Source of the DNA: Paenarthrobacter histidinolovorans
Lineage (GTDB): Bacteria; Actinomycetota; Actinomycetes; Actinomycetales; Micrococcaceae
Direction of reading: 5' to 3'
Assembly (NCBI RefSeq): GCF_014647595.1
Contig: NZ_BMPM01000008.1
Span: forward strand, 28,766 to 92,765
Length of the DNA stretch: 64,000 nt
Shown here: one piece after another, positions 50,060 through 58,618 of the stretch
Numbering within the stretch: the stretch's first letter is position 1
Layout of the letters: the number at the start of each line of letters is the position of its first letter
The notes under the pieces: model-generated
Databases searched by the model: none
Seen by the model: the letters and a program-made list of their open reading frames with translations, nothing else
What the model was told of the DNA's origin: nothing
Made by a program: the position numbers and the translations under genes

Positions 50060-51228
50060 TAGAGGGTGATCTCCGGGATGTCGATGGTGCGGCGCTCAGC
50101 GGAGGACTGCAGGCCAAGCTCGGCCAACTGCACGCCGCGGGCTGCGGAGAGCAGGCCGAAGCGGTGCTCGCGGCCGGCCACGACGTCGCGCAGGAATTCT
50201 TCCCACTGCAGTTTGAAGCCGTTGTCCAGTTCAGCATTGGCGGGGACTTCCTGCCACTGGCTGCGGAAAGATTCGGTGACGGGCAGGTCCGGGTTCCAGA
50301 CGGGCTTGGGGGTGTGGGCGCGCTGCTGCGCAACGCACTTGTTCAAACCGGCGACGGCGGAACCGTGCGTGCCGTCGATCTGGAACTCAACCAATTCGTC
50401 GCGGTAGACGCGGACGGCCCAGGAGGAGTTGATTTGGCCGATGACGTCGTCGCCGCCCGGGGTTTCGAGCTCGAAAATGCCGTAGGAAGCGTCGTCTGCG
50501 GTGGCCTTGTATTCCTTGCCGGCCTCGTCCCAGCGAGCGGGGATGTGCGTGGCGGTCTTGGCGTTGACGCTCTTGACCTTGCCGATGATGCCTTCAAGGA
50601 CGTAGTTCCAGTGGCAGAACATGTCCGTGGTCATTCCGCCGCCGTCTTCCTTGCGGTAGTTCCAGGACGGGCGCTGTGCAGCCTGGACGTCGCCTTCGAA
50701 GACCCAGTAGCCGAATTCGCCGCGGATGGAAAGGATGCGGCCGAAGAAGCCTTCGTCCACCAGGCGGCGGAGCTTTACCAGGCCCGGGAGGTACAGCTTG
50801 TCGTGGACTACGCCTGCGGTGACTCCGGCTTCCTTGCCGATCTGCGCCAGCTCGATGGCTTCCTCGAGGGTCTCAGCCGTGGGCTTTTCGGTGAAGATGT
50901 GCTTGCCGGCGCGCATGGCCTTCTTCAACGTGGCTGCGCGGAGGCTGGTCATGGAAGCGTCGAAGATGATGTCCACGGTGGGGTCGGCGATCACGGCGTC
51001 CAGGTCTGTGGTCCATTCGGAAACCTTGTGAAGCTCCGCGAGCTCGCGGATCTTGGCTTCGTTGCGGCCTACCAGAATCGGCTCGACCTGGACCTTGGTG
51101 CCGTCTTCAAGGGTGAAGCCGCCGGCATCGCGGATGGGGAGGATGGACCGCAGCAAGTGCTGGCGGTAGCCCATGCGTCCAGTGATGCCGTTCATGGCGA
51201 TACGGATCGTCTTTGTTTCGAAGCCCAT
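50059..51228 (-). CDS. Gfo/Idh/MocA family oxidoreductase
   Basis: A 389-residue NAD(P)-dependent sugar oxidoreductase. The Rossmann region IRIAMNGITGRMGYRQH deviates from the usual GxGxxG by reading NGITGRMG. The catalytic-loop block GKHIFTEKPTAETLEEA contains the conserved EKP, and HDKLYLPGLVKLRRL follows. Members oxidise a sugar or inositol hydroxyl to a ketone. The frame is open to 51345, but ATG 51228 has GGAGA upstream. First gene of the operon, behind paired LacI-type operators. Confidence 0.9.
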   Translation of the reverse strand: MGFETKTIRIAMNGITGRMGYRQHLLRSILPIRDAGGFTLEDGTKVQVEPILVGRNEAKIRELAELHKVSEWTTDLDAVIADPTVDIIFDASMTSLRAATLKKAMRAGKHIFTEKPTAETLEEAIELAQIGKEAGVTAGVVHDKLYLPGLVKLRRLVDEGFFGRILSIRGEFGYWVFEGDVQAAQRPSWNYRKEDGGGMTTDMFCHWNYVLEGIIGKVKSVNAKTATHIPARWDEAGKEYKATADDASYGIFELETPGGDDVIGQINSSWAVRVYRDELVEFQIDGTHGSAVAGLNKCVAQQRAHTPKPVWNPDLPVTESFRSQWQEVPANAELDNGFKLQWEEFLRDVVAGREHRFGLLSAARGVQLAELGLQSSAERRTIDIPEITL

Positions 51229-51288
51229 GTTTTCTCCAGTGCCTTGTGTGCCGGTCGCTCTGCGGTTGCCGGTGCTTTCTTGGTCATG

Positions 51289-51354
51289 TGGGAAAGCGCA
51301 TTCCCATTGCCATAGATCATGCACCATGGCGCGCCGGGTTGGCAAGCGCTTTCC
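51289..51354. promoter_or_regulatory. Paired LacI-type operators and promoter of the Gfo/Idh operon
   Basis: TGGGAAAGCGCATTCCCA (51289-51306) is an 18-bp palindrome with one mismatch pair. GGCAAGCGCTTTCC (51341-51354) is a second copy of the core with one mismatch. They lie 52 bp apart, about five helical turns. On the minus strand TTGCCA (51340-51345), 18 bp and CATGAT (51316-51321) give a promoter with one operator on the -35 box and the other downstream of -10. The geometry suggests DNA looping by the LacI regulator at 51423. Confidence 0.7.
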
Positions 51355-51422
51355 CGGAATCTGTGAAGAACTGCCATAATTTCCTTAGCGCCATCCCGAC
51401 GCTTGAAGAAGAGGAGTCCCCC

Positions 51423-52460
51423 GTGGCCGCCAGCACACTGAGTGAAGTTGCCCGTCTTGCCGGGGTCTCCCTGGCCACGGCATCCCGGGTCCTCAACGGT
51501 TCCTCGCGCAAACCTGCCGAGGACATTGCCGAGCGCGTGCGGGAGGCTGCTGACAAGCTCGGCTATGTTCCCAATGCGCAGGCCCAGGCGCTTGCCAAGT
51601 CCAGTTCAGGGTTGATCGGGCTGGTAGTGCACGACATCGCCGACCCCTACTTCTCGGCCATCGCGCGCGGAGTTCAGGAAGCGGCACGGCAGCAGAACCG
51701 TATGGTGTTGCTGGCCAGCACCACCGGCACTCCGGCGGATGAAAAGGAGGCCGTGGGCGCTTTTGCCGCCCGGCGTGCCGACTCGATCGTGATCGCGGGC
51801 TCACGTTCGGTGCGTGAAGAAGACAAGCAAGGCAACGCCGAGCTCGCCGCGGAACTGGACCGCTACTGCCGCAACGGTGGACACGTTGGGGTGGTGGGCC
51901 ACCCCGTGGTGGGCGCGACGGCGGCCGAGGGGTACCACGTGGTGGAGGTTCCCAATGAGGAACTCGCCTCCGGATTGGCGGAGGAACTGGCCGCTACGCA
52001 CCACGGCGGGTTCCTGATCATTGCCGGTCCCGAAGGGCTTTACACCTCCGATGACCGGGTGCGCGGTTTCCAGCGCGGACTCGCCGACGCCGGTCGGCCG
52101 GCTGCGGAAGTCGTCCGCACCGGCTTCAACCGTGCCGGCGGGTTCGAGGCCGGCAAAGCGCTCGCGGAACGAATCAAAGGATCCTCGGACAGGCTCTGCA
52201 TCTTCGCCGTAAATGACGTCATGGCCATCGGGGTTACCGCGGCCCTGCGCCCTGAAGGGGTATGGATTCCCCGCGATGCCACGGTTGCCGGTTTCGATGA
52301 CATTGAAACTCTGCGCGACTTCCGGCCCGCCTTGTCTACGGTCCACTTGCCGCTTGAGGACATTGGCCGGCTCGCAGCCGGTGATCCTGATACGGCTCCC
52401 ATCTCCGGCACGGTAAAGCTGCGCCGCAGCACGGAAACCCCGGTGGAATCGCAGCTGTGA
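51423..52460 (+). CDS. LacI family transcriptional regulator
   Basis: A 345-residue LacI/GalR protein. HTH TLSEVARLAGVSLATASRVLNG at the N terminus; the sugar-binding domain begins with LIGLVVHDIADPYFSAIARG. The frame is open to 51213, but the GTG at 51423 has GAGGAG upstream and puts the HTH at residue 5. Divergent from the Gfo/Idh operon, with paired operators between, so it most likely represses that operon and itself. Its stop overlaps the esterase start by 4 bp (GTGA). Confidence 0.9.
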   Translation: MAASTLSEVARLAGVSLATASRVLNGSSRKPAEDIAERVREAADKLGYVPNAQAQALAKSSSGLIGLVVHDIADPYFSAIARGVQEAARQQNRMVLLASTTGTPADEKEAVGAFAARRADSIVIAGSRSVREEDKQGNAELAAELDRYCRNGGHVGVVGHPVVGATAAEGYHVVEVPNEELASGLAEELAATHHGGFLIIAGPEGLYTSDDRVRGFQRGLADAGRPAAEVVRTGFNRAGGFEAGKALAERIKGSSDRLCIFAVNDVMAIGVTAALRPEGVWIPRDATVAGFDDIETLRDFRPALSTVHLPLEDIGRLAAGDPDTAPISGTVKLRRSTETPVESQL

Positions 52461-53221
52461 CGATTCCACCGCGACGGATGCCGGCCGCGCTCACGGTGAT
52501 TCCCGCCGTCGAGGGTTCCGGTGTGGCTGCGAGGTCCGGTGCGCCTGCGCCTGCCGTTCTTGTGCTGCCGGGAGGCGGCTACGCGAGGCAAGCCGACCAT
52601 GAAGCCGAACCCGTGGCCGAATGGCTGGCCTCATTGGGGATACACGCGTTCGTGCTGCGGTATCCCGTGGCGCCGCATCGGCATCCGGCACCGCTGGCCG
52701 CCGCCAAGCGGGCCATGATGTGGATCCGGGGTGGGGCGCATGGGCTGGATGTTGATCCTGGCCGGGTGGGCGTGCTTGGTTTCTCGGCCGGAGGTCACCT
52801 TGCTGCCACCCTGTCGGTTCAGGCAGCTACGGGCGATCCTGCGGCGGACGTTCCCGGGGCTGTGCCCGATCTCAGCATTCTTTGCTATCCCGTGATTTCC
52901 TTTGTGGACTCGGCGCACCAGGGGTCTGTAGACAACCTCGCCGGAGTGGGCGTGGACGTCGAAGCCCTGCGTGGGTTGTCAGCGGAACTGCACGTCGACG
53001 CCGCCACGCCGCCTGCTTTCCTTTGGCACACTGCCGACGACGACGTCGTACCCGTCACCCACAGCCTGGCCTACGCGGCTGCGCTTGGAAGGGCCGGCGT
53101 TCCCGCGGAACTTCATGTGTTCCCGGAAGGCGTTCATGGCCTCGGCCTGGCGGCGGCAACGCCCGGCGCCAGGCAGTGGACCGGGCTTTGTGCCGAGTGG
53201 CTCAGGCGCATGTGGGCTTAG
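52457..53221 (+). CDS. Alpha/beta hydrolase (BD-FAE/xylan esterase-like)
   Basis: A 254-residue alpha/beta-hydrolase. LVLPGGGYARQADHEAE is the oxyanion loop (GGGY), GVLGFSAGGHLAAT carries the Ser nucleophile, and the His lies in FPEGVHGLGLA. These features match the acetyl-xylan/feruloyl esterase-like COG0657 group. It starts at a GTG that overlaps the LacI stop, so it is coupled to the regulator. It may deacylate a sugar that is then used by the divergent operon. It overlaps the convergent isomerase by 4 bp. Confidence 0.85.
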   Translation: MTIPPRRMPAALTVIPAVEGSGVAARSGAPAPAVLVLPGGGYARQADHEAEPVAEWLASLGIHAFVLRYPVAPHRHPAPLAAAKRAMMWIRGGAHGLDVDPGRVGVLGFSAGGHLAATLSVQAATGDPAADVPGAVPDLSILCYPVISFVDSAHQGSVDNLAGVGVDVEALRGLSAELHVDAATPPAFLWHTADDDVVPVTHSLAYAAALGRAGVPAELHVFPEGVHGLGLAAATPGARQWTGLCAEWLRRMWA

Positions 53222-53991
53222 TCTTCGCCCAGGGTGATGGTGTGCAGGAAGGCAGCGTCGCTGAGCACATTGCCGGGTAGATCGTCTTCGACGAACTCGA
53301 GCATGATGTCCAGCGCTTTTTCATTTCCCCGCAGGACATCGGCCACGGATTGCCAGAGCAGCGAGCGATTCCGCAACGGGAAGCGTTCGGCCGCCGGTCC
53401 CCAGGAGAAGCAGTGAACGCCCACGACGTGGGGGAGGACTTCGTGGAGGGACGCCAGGGCTTGCTCATCGGAAAGCCCGACGGCGGGCTGCCAGTAAGTG
53501 CCGACGTTGGGGTGGTTCACCCGGTCCAGCAATTCGAGGGTGGTGGCCGGCGAATCGGTGAGTGTGTTGCCGTGATACTCGAAAGCGATGGCGACGCCCT
53601 GTTCTGCCGCGAGGTCCGCGATCCGCCGGGTGTCCTTCACCACCGAGTCCCAGTGTTCCTGGCTTGCGCCGGCTGAACCGAGTTCCCCGGCCCAGACCCG
53701 TACCCGCGGAGCACCTGCGGCATTGGCGAGGTCAAGAATGGGCTCAAAATCCCCAAACGCGCCGCAGCGGTAGTAAGAGCCAAGCGACAGGACCGTCATT
53801 CCGGCTGCTTCCGTTGCGTCCTTTGCGTGCGCGGCTGAGTCCACGTCATTGGCGTGGACGTCGGTGCCCCATTCGATGCCCGCCAGTCCCGCCTCGGAGG
53901 AAATCCGAACTACCTCGTCAATGCCGAGGGAACGCAGGGTGACGGAGCAGATGCCAGGCGTGAGGTCAGCCGGAGTGGGGTGGTTGGTCAT
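53218..53991 (-). CDS. TIM-barrel sugar phosphate isomerase/epimerase family protein
   Basis: A 257-residue protein of the same fold as the product at 48009-48848. Early GICSVTLRSLGIDEVVRIS and AGIEWGTDVHAND are followed by AFEYHGNTLTDSP and TYWQPAVGLSDEQAL, which would hold metal ligands, and HVVGVHCFSWGP near the end. The two proteins are not close copies. Single gene, convergent with the esterase; no terminator in the 4-bp overlap. Probably another step of sugar catabolism; substrate unknown. Confidence 0.82.
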   Translation of the reverse strand: MTNHPTPADLTPGICSVTLRSLGIDEVVRISSEAGLAGIEWGTDVHANDVDSAAHAKDATEAAGMTVLSLGSYYRCGAFGDFEPILDLANAAGAPRVRVWAGELGSAGASQEHWDSVVKDTRRIADLAAEQGVAIAFEYHGNTLTDSPATTLELLDRVNHPNVGTYWQPAVGLSDEQALASLHEVLPHVVGVHCFSWGPAAERFPLRNRSLLWQSVADVLRGNEKALDIMLEFVEDDLPGNVLSDAAFLHTITLGED

Positions 53992-54204
53992 GGCACCACG
54001 ATACCGGGAATGCGCTTACCCAGAAAGTGGGGCCGCCTGTTGAACACTTCCGCGGCCGTTCCCGCGCCCGTTCCCGCCACGCGCACCCTTTCAGAGTCAT
54101 CGTCGCACCCGTTCTCGCCTGGCGCACCCGTGGTTACGTGGGCGGACGGCGGAAAGGGGTGCGGCAGACGTGCCGTGTCAGGACATGCCCCCGCGCAGGC
54201 GTTT

Positions 54205-54771
54205 CTACAGGGTGATCCAATAACGGCGGATCGGTTCGGTGACTCCCAAATCCAGGGCGAAACTTTCGGGAGGTCGGACACTCTCCAGAACTCCACCGCA
54301 TGCCTCGATGGTGCGCGCCGAGGCCACGTTGGGTTGCTTGCAGGTCACCAGCACCCGCTCAAGTCCGAGGGTGCGCGCCTCGTCCATCGCTCCGGCAAGG
54401 GCAATCCTGGCCAAGCCACGCCCCCTTGCGCTTGGCCTGATGCCATACCCGATGTGCCCGCCGACTTCTGTCAGGTATTCGCTGGCCAGGGAATGCCTCA
54501 GGCTGGCAGCGCCCAAATAGGCCGCGCCGTCGGTGACCCAAATGGTGGTCTGGTTTACCAGGCCTGCGGGCGGCGAAAATTCCGCCTTGGGCATTTGATG
54601 GAGCAGGTCCACCCACTGCGAGAAATGGTCCTCTTCGCGGAGGTCGAGGTCGCAACGCACGGCCAGGAATGCTGCAGAACCGTCCTGGTCGAGGGTTCCC
54701 CACTCGTCGTAACTTTCCAGCCAGGAGGCGTGGAAGCTTGATGACGGCTGAGCGAGCCTGGCTTGGGTCAT
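54205..54771 (-). CDS. GNAT family N-acetyltransferase
   Basis: A 188-residue GNAT protein. The acetyl-CoA site is in RPSARGRGLARIALAGA (R/Q-x-x-G-x-G/A), preceded by GGHIGYGI and followed by the late CKQPNVASARTIEACGG, a typical C-terminal half. Resembles uncharacterised members near aminoglycoside or ribosomal-protein acetyltransferases. It lies 25 bp after the arsR gene in the same direction and may be co-transcribed. No ribosome site is visible. The 213 bp downstream to the next gene hold only weak GC-rich inverted repeats. Confidence 0.85.
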   Translation of the reverse strand: MTQARLAQPSSSFHASWLESYDEWGTLDQDGSAAFLAVRCDLDLREEDHFSQWVDLLHQMPKAEFSPPAGLVNQTTIWVTDGAAYLGAASLRHSLASEYLTEVGGHIGYGIRPSARGRGLARIALAGAMDEARTLGLERVLVTCKQPNVASARTIEACGGVLESVRPPESFALDLGVTEPIRRYWITL

Positions 54772-54796
54772 GGGGTGAGCGTACTACGGCCGGGGT

Positions 54797-55153
54797 TCAG
54801 GCCTCGGAGGTTGTGGCCTCTTTCGGCGCCTTGGCCGAGCGGCGGGCTGGAGTGCGCTTCCGGACCTCCCGAAGCACAATCTGCTCCGGGCAAACCGTGG
54901 AAAGGAAGTCTCCGACCGACAGGGCAAGCCGCTCACCTGCGAGCGAGTAGAGAATCCGGTTTGCGTCGCGGCGCTCGGTGACGAGGCCGGCCTGGCGAAG
55001 CACGCTCAAGTGCCGGGAAATGGTTGGCGCCGTGGCTTTGAACCGCGCGGCGATCTCACCGGCCGCCAACTCGCCGTCCTTGAGGTCCTGAAGAATCTGC
55101 CGCCTGGTGGGGTGTGCCAAGGCTGCGAAGATATCCGATGCTGCATCTGCCAT
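54797..55153 (-). CDS. ArsR family transcriptional regulator
   Basis: A 118-residue winged-helix repressor: IFAALAHPTRRQILQDLKDG and GEIAARFKATAPTISRHLSVLRQAGLV are the ArsR hallmark. No cysteine pair typical of metal sensors is seen in the DNA-binding helix, so it may sense something other than a metal. The frame opens at a TTG further up, but ATG 55153 starts the domain; there is no ribosome site. Divergent from the NAD-binding gene with a shared palindromic site between them. The C-terminal ~25 residues are basic and low-complexity. Confidence 0.9.
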   Translation of the reverse strand: MADAASDIFAALAHPTRRQILQDLKDGELAAGEIAARFKATAPTISRHLSVLRQAGLVTERRDANRILYSLAGERLALSVGDFLSTVCPEQIVLREVRKRTPARRSAKAPKEATTSEA

Positions 55154-55160
55154 ATTTGCA

Positions 55161-55180
55161 ATATAGCACAATAGCTATAT
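55161..55180. promoter_or_regulatory. ArsR operator between divergent genes
   Basis: Perfect ATATAGC-N6-GCTATAT palindrome in a very AT-rich patch that stands out from the flanking GC-rich DNA. A second small palindrome ATATT-TGC-AATAT (55152-55164) overlaps the arsR start. Both are well placed for repression of arsR and the divergent gene. Confidence 0.6.
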
Positions 55181-55220
55181 ACAGTTTAGCTTCATTGCTA
55201 ATAAGCGAAGGAGCAAGACA

Positions 55221-56153
55221 ATGCGTGTAGCCATTACCGGCGGTACAGGATTTGTAGGCCGCCACCTTGCGGAGCGGCTGGACAACCCGGACACAGTCGT
55301 CATTTCGCGGCGGACGGGTGCGGCGATAGACGACGTCGATGCCCTCACGGCCGCCTTCAGCGGCTGCGACGTCGTTGCCCATTGCGCAGGCATCAACCGT
55401 GAAATCGGTGACCAGACCTTCCAGCGGGTCCACGTTGAAGGCACCCGCGCTGTCATTGAAGCTGCCCGGAGGGCAGGCGTTCAAAGAATCGTCATGCTGA
55501 GCTTCCTCCGCGCCCGTCCGGATAGTGGTTCCGCCTATCACCGGACCAAATGGGCTGCCGAGGAACTCCTGCGGCAGTCGGGCATCGAGCACACGATCAT
55601 CAAGGCCGGCATGATCTACGGCAAGGGCGACCATATGGTGGACCACGTGACGCGTGCGGTACGCAGCTTTCCTGTCTTCGCAACGGTCGGGTTCCGGGAG
55701 CGGACCGTCCGGCCGCTCCCGGTGGAAGAGGCTGTCACCACCCTGATCGCGGCCCTTGAGGGTCGCGTGCCCACCCCGACAGTCGCCGTCGTCGGAGCCG
55801 AAGAGCTCGAGCTTGGAGCGGCTGTCCGCAGGATTGCCCGGATGGCCGGTGGCTACCCCGTTTACGTCCGCGCCCCTATCTGGTCGATCCGCGTTCTGGC
55901 GCAGCTCACGGAGTGGATCATGGTGGTGCCCCTCGTCGCAAAAGCCCAGGCGCAGATGCTTGCCGAGGGGGTCAGTGAGCCTTCACCGTACGCGCCGTGG
56001 CTTCCCCTGGAGCTGCGTCCCACGCTTCTTTTCGACGACGAACGTATCCGTGCCGCCGTGCCGGAAGGGCGCTTCGGCCTGGAGGATCTTCGGGTAGTGA
56101 AGTGGTGGAAAGGCCGCCTGGACCGCGGCCGGCCAAGCCGTCGGGGCCGCTAG
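55221..56153 (+). CDS. NAD(P)-binding protein (NmrA/NDUFA9-like extended SDR)
   Basis: A 310-residue atypical SDR: N-terminal TGGTGFVGRHLAERL cofactor motif, then AHCAGINREIG and YHRTKWAAEELLRQSG (Y-x-x-x-K), as in NDUFA9-like proteins. The C-terminal half has a membrane-leaning segment and ends with a basic tail (GRLDRGRPSRRGR). AAGGAG precedes the ATG. Divergent from arsR and probably regulated by it. It may bind NAD(P)H in a sensor or redox role; no substrate is known. Confidence 0.82.
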   Translation: MRVAITGGTGFVGRHLAERLDNPDTVVISRRTGAAIDDVDALTAAFSGCDVVAHCAGINREIGDQTFQRVHVEGTRAVIEAARRAGVQRIVMLSFLRARPDSGSAYHRTKWAAEELLRQSGIEHTIIKAGMIYGKGDHMVDHVTRAVRSFPVFATVGFRERTVRPLPVEEAVTTLIAALEGRVPTPTVAVVGAEELELGAAVRRIARMAGGYPVYVRAPIWSIRVLAQLTEWIMVVPLVAKAQAQMLAEGVSEPSPYAPWLPLELRPTLLFDDERIRAAVPEGRFGLEDLRVVKWWKGRLDRGRPSRRGR

Positions 56154-57004
56154 TTCGACTTGCTCAGCGTCCGCCCCATGATCGCCTGGGTGAGGGCATC
56201 GATAACCTCGGCGTTGGCCAGCGGGTTGCGGATCAGCGTGAAATCGACGTCCCCAACCGGTGGGAGGCCGAAGCGCTGAGTGATGACTTTCAGGTCCTCG
56301 GGAACCAGCGACGCGGGCATTACCGCCACGCCAATGCCCGCCCGCACTGCCGCCAGAACGCCACTGATCTGCTTGGTGCTGCAGGTGATCCGCCAGGTGC
56401 GGCCTTCTGCCTCCAGTGCGTCGATGGCGAGTTTCCGGCTGAGGCTCGGAGCCGGGTAGGCAATAAGCGGAACCGGGGCGCCAGGTTCAAGGACAGTCTG
56501 CTCCACGCCCACCCAGGCGAAGTTGTCGTGCCTTACCACGGTGCCTTCCTTCGCCCCGGCCACCCATTTGACGAACACCAGGTCCAGTTGCCCGGCGTTG
56601 AGCCGCTTGTAGAGCTGGTCGCTTTGACTGACAGTGAGCTCCAGGTTGATCTGCGGGTACAGCTGGCGGAATTCGCGAAGGATCCTGGGAAGGCCGGTAA
56701 TGGCGAGGTCGTCGGCAGTGCCGAAACGGAGACGCCCACGCATGGCTGAACCGGAAAAGTAGCGGGCAGCGGAATCGTGGGCGGCAAGGATGCTGCGGGC
56801 AAAGCCGGCCATTGCATCGCCGTTATCGGTGAGTCTGACCTCGCGTGTGTCCCGCGCAACCAGCACACGCTTGGCGGCGGCTTCCAGCTTGCGGACGTGC
56901 TGGCTGACCGTGGGTTGGGCAAGGCCCAGACGTTCGGCGGCTTTGGTGAAACTGAGTGTTTCCGCGACGGCAAGAAAGGAGCGGAGCTGGACAGGTTCGA
57001 ACAC
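56150..57004 (-). CDS. LysR family transcriptional regulator
   Basis: A 284-residue LysR protein with HTH at residues ~3-62 (LRSFLAVAETLSFTKAAERLGL, QPTVSQHVRKLEAAAK). The effector-binding half begins with RGRLRFGTADDLAITG. It is divergent from the MFS gene at 57172, with an ATTGC-N5-GCAAT site between them, so it most likely controls that exporter. It overlaps the convergent NAD-binding gene by 4 bp. Confidence 0.9.
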   Translation of the reverse strand: MFEPVQLRSFLAVAETLSFTKAAERLGLAQPTVSQHVRKLEAAAKRVLVARDTREVRLTDNGDAMAGFARSILAAHDSAARYFSGSAMRGRLRFGTADDLAITGLPRILREFRQLYPQINLELTVSQSDQLYKRLNAGQLDLVFVKWVAGAKEGTVVRHDNFAWVGVEQTVLEPGAPVPLIAYPAPSLSRKLAIDALEAEGRTWRITCSTKQISGVLAAVRAGIGVAVMPASLVPEDLKVITQRFGLPPVGDVDFTLIRNPLANAEVIDALTQAIMGRTLSKSN

Positions 57005-57064
57005 GGAACTCCTCTAAGCGCAGGTCAGCGCCGGGCCGGAGTACTGCGCCAGTGCAAGCAGCTC

Positions 57065-57079
57065 ATTGCATTCCGCAAT
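57065..57079. promoter_or_regulatory. LysR-type T-N11-A operator
   Basis: ATTGC-N5-GCAAT, a perfect 15-bp dyad that contains the T-N11-A core preferred by LysR proteins, in the gap between the LysR and MFS genes. A further GCAAT-N11-ATTGC arrangement lies just to the right. Confidence 0.6.
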
Positions 57080-57171
57080 GCTAGTTATAGGCGCAATACG
57101 CTTCCATAATTGCTGCTGGCAACCATAGCGTTAAATGCATCCCACCGAAACTCTCCATCCGAGGACTACCT

Positions 57172-58569
57172 TTGGCACCCCCACCGCCTTCAGCGGCACA
57201 TGTCAGCCAGCCCGTCATCGATTCCCTGTCCGCCGGTCCCACACAAATAAGCCAGCCGGACACCGTCACCCAGCCACTCGCCGTCGTGAGTGAAAAGCTG
57301 CCCTGGCGGCATACCTTCATCTCCTTGAAGGTCCCCAACTTCAGGATCTTCGCGATCGGCCACTTCATTGCCGTGATCGCCATTTGGATGCAGCGCATCG
57401 CCCAGGACTGGATGGTGCTCCAGCTTTCCGGGTCCGTCACAGCCGTCGGCATTACGGTGGCGCTGCAGTTCATGCCATCGCTCTTCCTTGGCCCGTGGGG
57501 CGGCATGATTGCCGACCGCTTCGCCAAGCGCAAGATCCTCATCATCTGCCAGTCGGCGGCCGCGGTACTCGCAGCCCTGCTCGCGGTACTCTCGCTGAGC
57601 CAGCGCGTCGAGGTCTGGCACGTGTACGTCATTGCACTGGCGCTCGGCTTCGTGACAGTCCTGGACCAACCGGCCCGGCAGGTGTTCGTCAACGAACTCG
57701 TTGGCCCCAAGTATCTGCGCAACGCCATCAGTGTGAATTCCACGACCTTCCAGCTCGGCGGCCTGATCGGCCCTGCGCTGGCCGGTGTCCTGCTGACCGC
57801 TGTGGGCGCCGGTTGGGCCTTCGCCGCCAACGCCGTTGCCTGCTGCTCCACCGTGACCATGTTGCTGCTCCTGCGCAAGGACCAGCTGCACCTCAGCAAA
57901 CCAACGCCGCGCAAAAAGGGCATGCTGCGAGAAGGCCTGAACTACGCGCTCAGCAAGCCCACCATCTACTGGCCATGGTTGATGGCCGGTTTCGTGGCAG
58001 TTTTCGCCATGAGCCTGCCCGTGCTGCTGGCCGCCTTCGCGGACCACGTGTACGACGCCGGTGCCGGAGGCTACGGCCTGCTGAACGCGATGGTTGCGCT
58101 CGGTGCACTGACTGGCGCGGTGGCGTCCACCCGACGTCGCCAGCTGCGGTTGCGTTCGGTGGTGATGTCCGCCGGGTTGTACGGGCTGATGCTCTGCGTC
58201 TCTTCGCTCATGCCAACCATGGTGTGGTTCAGCGTCACCATGGTCCTGGCCGGATTCTGGTGCCTCATGTTCCTCACCGCGGCCAACCAAATGGTGCAGA
58301 CCAGCTCCAACATGAGCATCCGGGGCCGCGTCATGAGCCTCTACCTTGTGGTGCTCATCGGTGGACAGGCCATCGGCGGGCCCATGATGGGATGGCTCGC
58401 CGAGCACCTCGGCCCGCACCTCGCGATCCTCGTGGCAGGTGGGGTTCCGACCATCGCGGCTGCGGTAGTCGCCGTCGTACTCGCCCGGAAGTCTTCGCTC
58501 CACCTGAAGGTGGACCTGCGCGGCCGTCGTCGGGTGCTGCGGATTGTGCAGGAACCGCAGACGGCTTAA
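57172..58569 (+). CDS. MFS transporter (DHA3-like)
   Basis: A 465-residue MFS protein with about 12 spans and a ~45-residue cytoplasmic N-terminal extension. The loop 2/3 motif reads GGMIADRFAKRKILI, and FVTVLDQPARQVFVNELVGP is typical of the EntS/DHA3-type exporters. It starts at a TTG with GAGG 7 nt upstream. Divergent from a LysR gene; likely exports a small toxic or secreted compound. It ends at a strong bidirectional terminator. Confidence 0.88.
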   Translation: MAPPPPSAAHVSQPVIDSLSAGPTQISQPDTVTQPLAVVSEKLPWRHTFISLKVPNFRIFAIGHFIAVIAIWMQRIAQDWMVLQLSGSVTAVGITVALQFMPSLFLGPWGGMIADRFAKRKILIICQSAAAVLAALLAVLSLSQRVEVWHVYVIALALGFVTVLDQPARQVFVNELVGPKYLRNAISVNSTTFQLGGLIGPALAGVLLTAVGAGWAFAANAVACCSTVTMLLLLRKDQLHLSKPTPRKKGMLREGLNYALSKPTIYWPWLMAGFVAVFAMSLPVLLAAFADHVYDAGAGGYGLLNAMVALGALTGAVASTRRRQLRLRSVVMSAGLYGLMLCVSSLMPTMVWFSVTMVLAGFWCLMFLTAANQMVQTSSNMSIRGRVMSLYLVVLIGGQAIGGPMMGWLAEHLGPHLAILVAGGVPTIAAAVVAVVLARKSSLHLKVDLRGRRRVLRIVQEPQTA

Positions 58570-58572
58570 GGC

Positions 58573-58608
58573 AATGAAGCGCCCCCGGTAGCCCGGGGGC
58601 GCTTCATT
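58573..58608. terminator. Bidirectional terminator
   Basis: Perfect 16-bp arms (58573-58588 and 58593-58608) rich in GC with AATG/CATT ends and a 4-nt loop TAGC, between the convergent MFS and opine dehydrogenase-like genes. A T-rich stretch follows on the plus strand. Confidence 0.85.
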
Positions 58609-58618
58609 CTGCTTGGGG

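Noticed and set aside
53992..54204. GC-rich inverted repeats as a regulatory element
   Set aside because: Arms are imperfect (GCACCCTTTC against GAAAGGGGTGC) and similar matches are expected by chance in this base composition.
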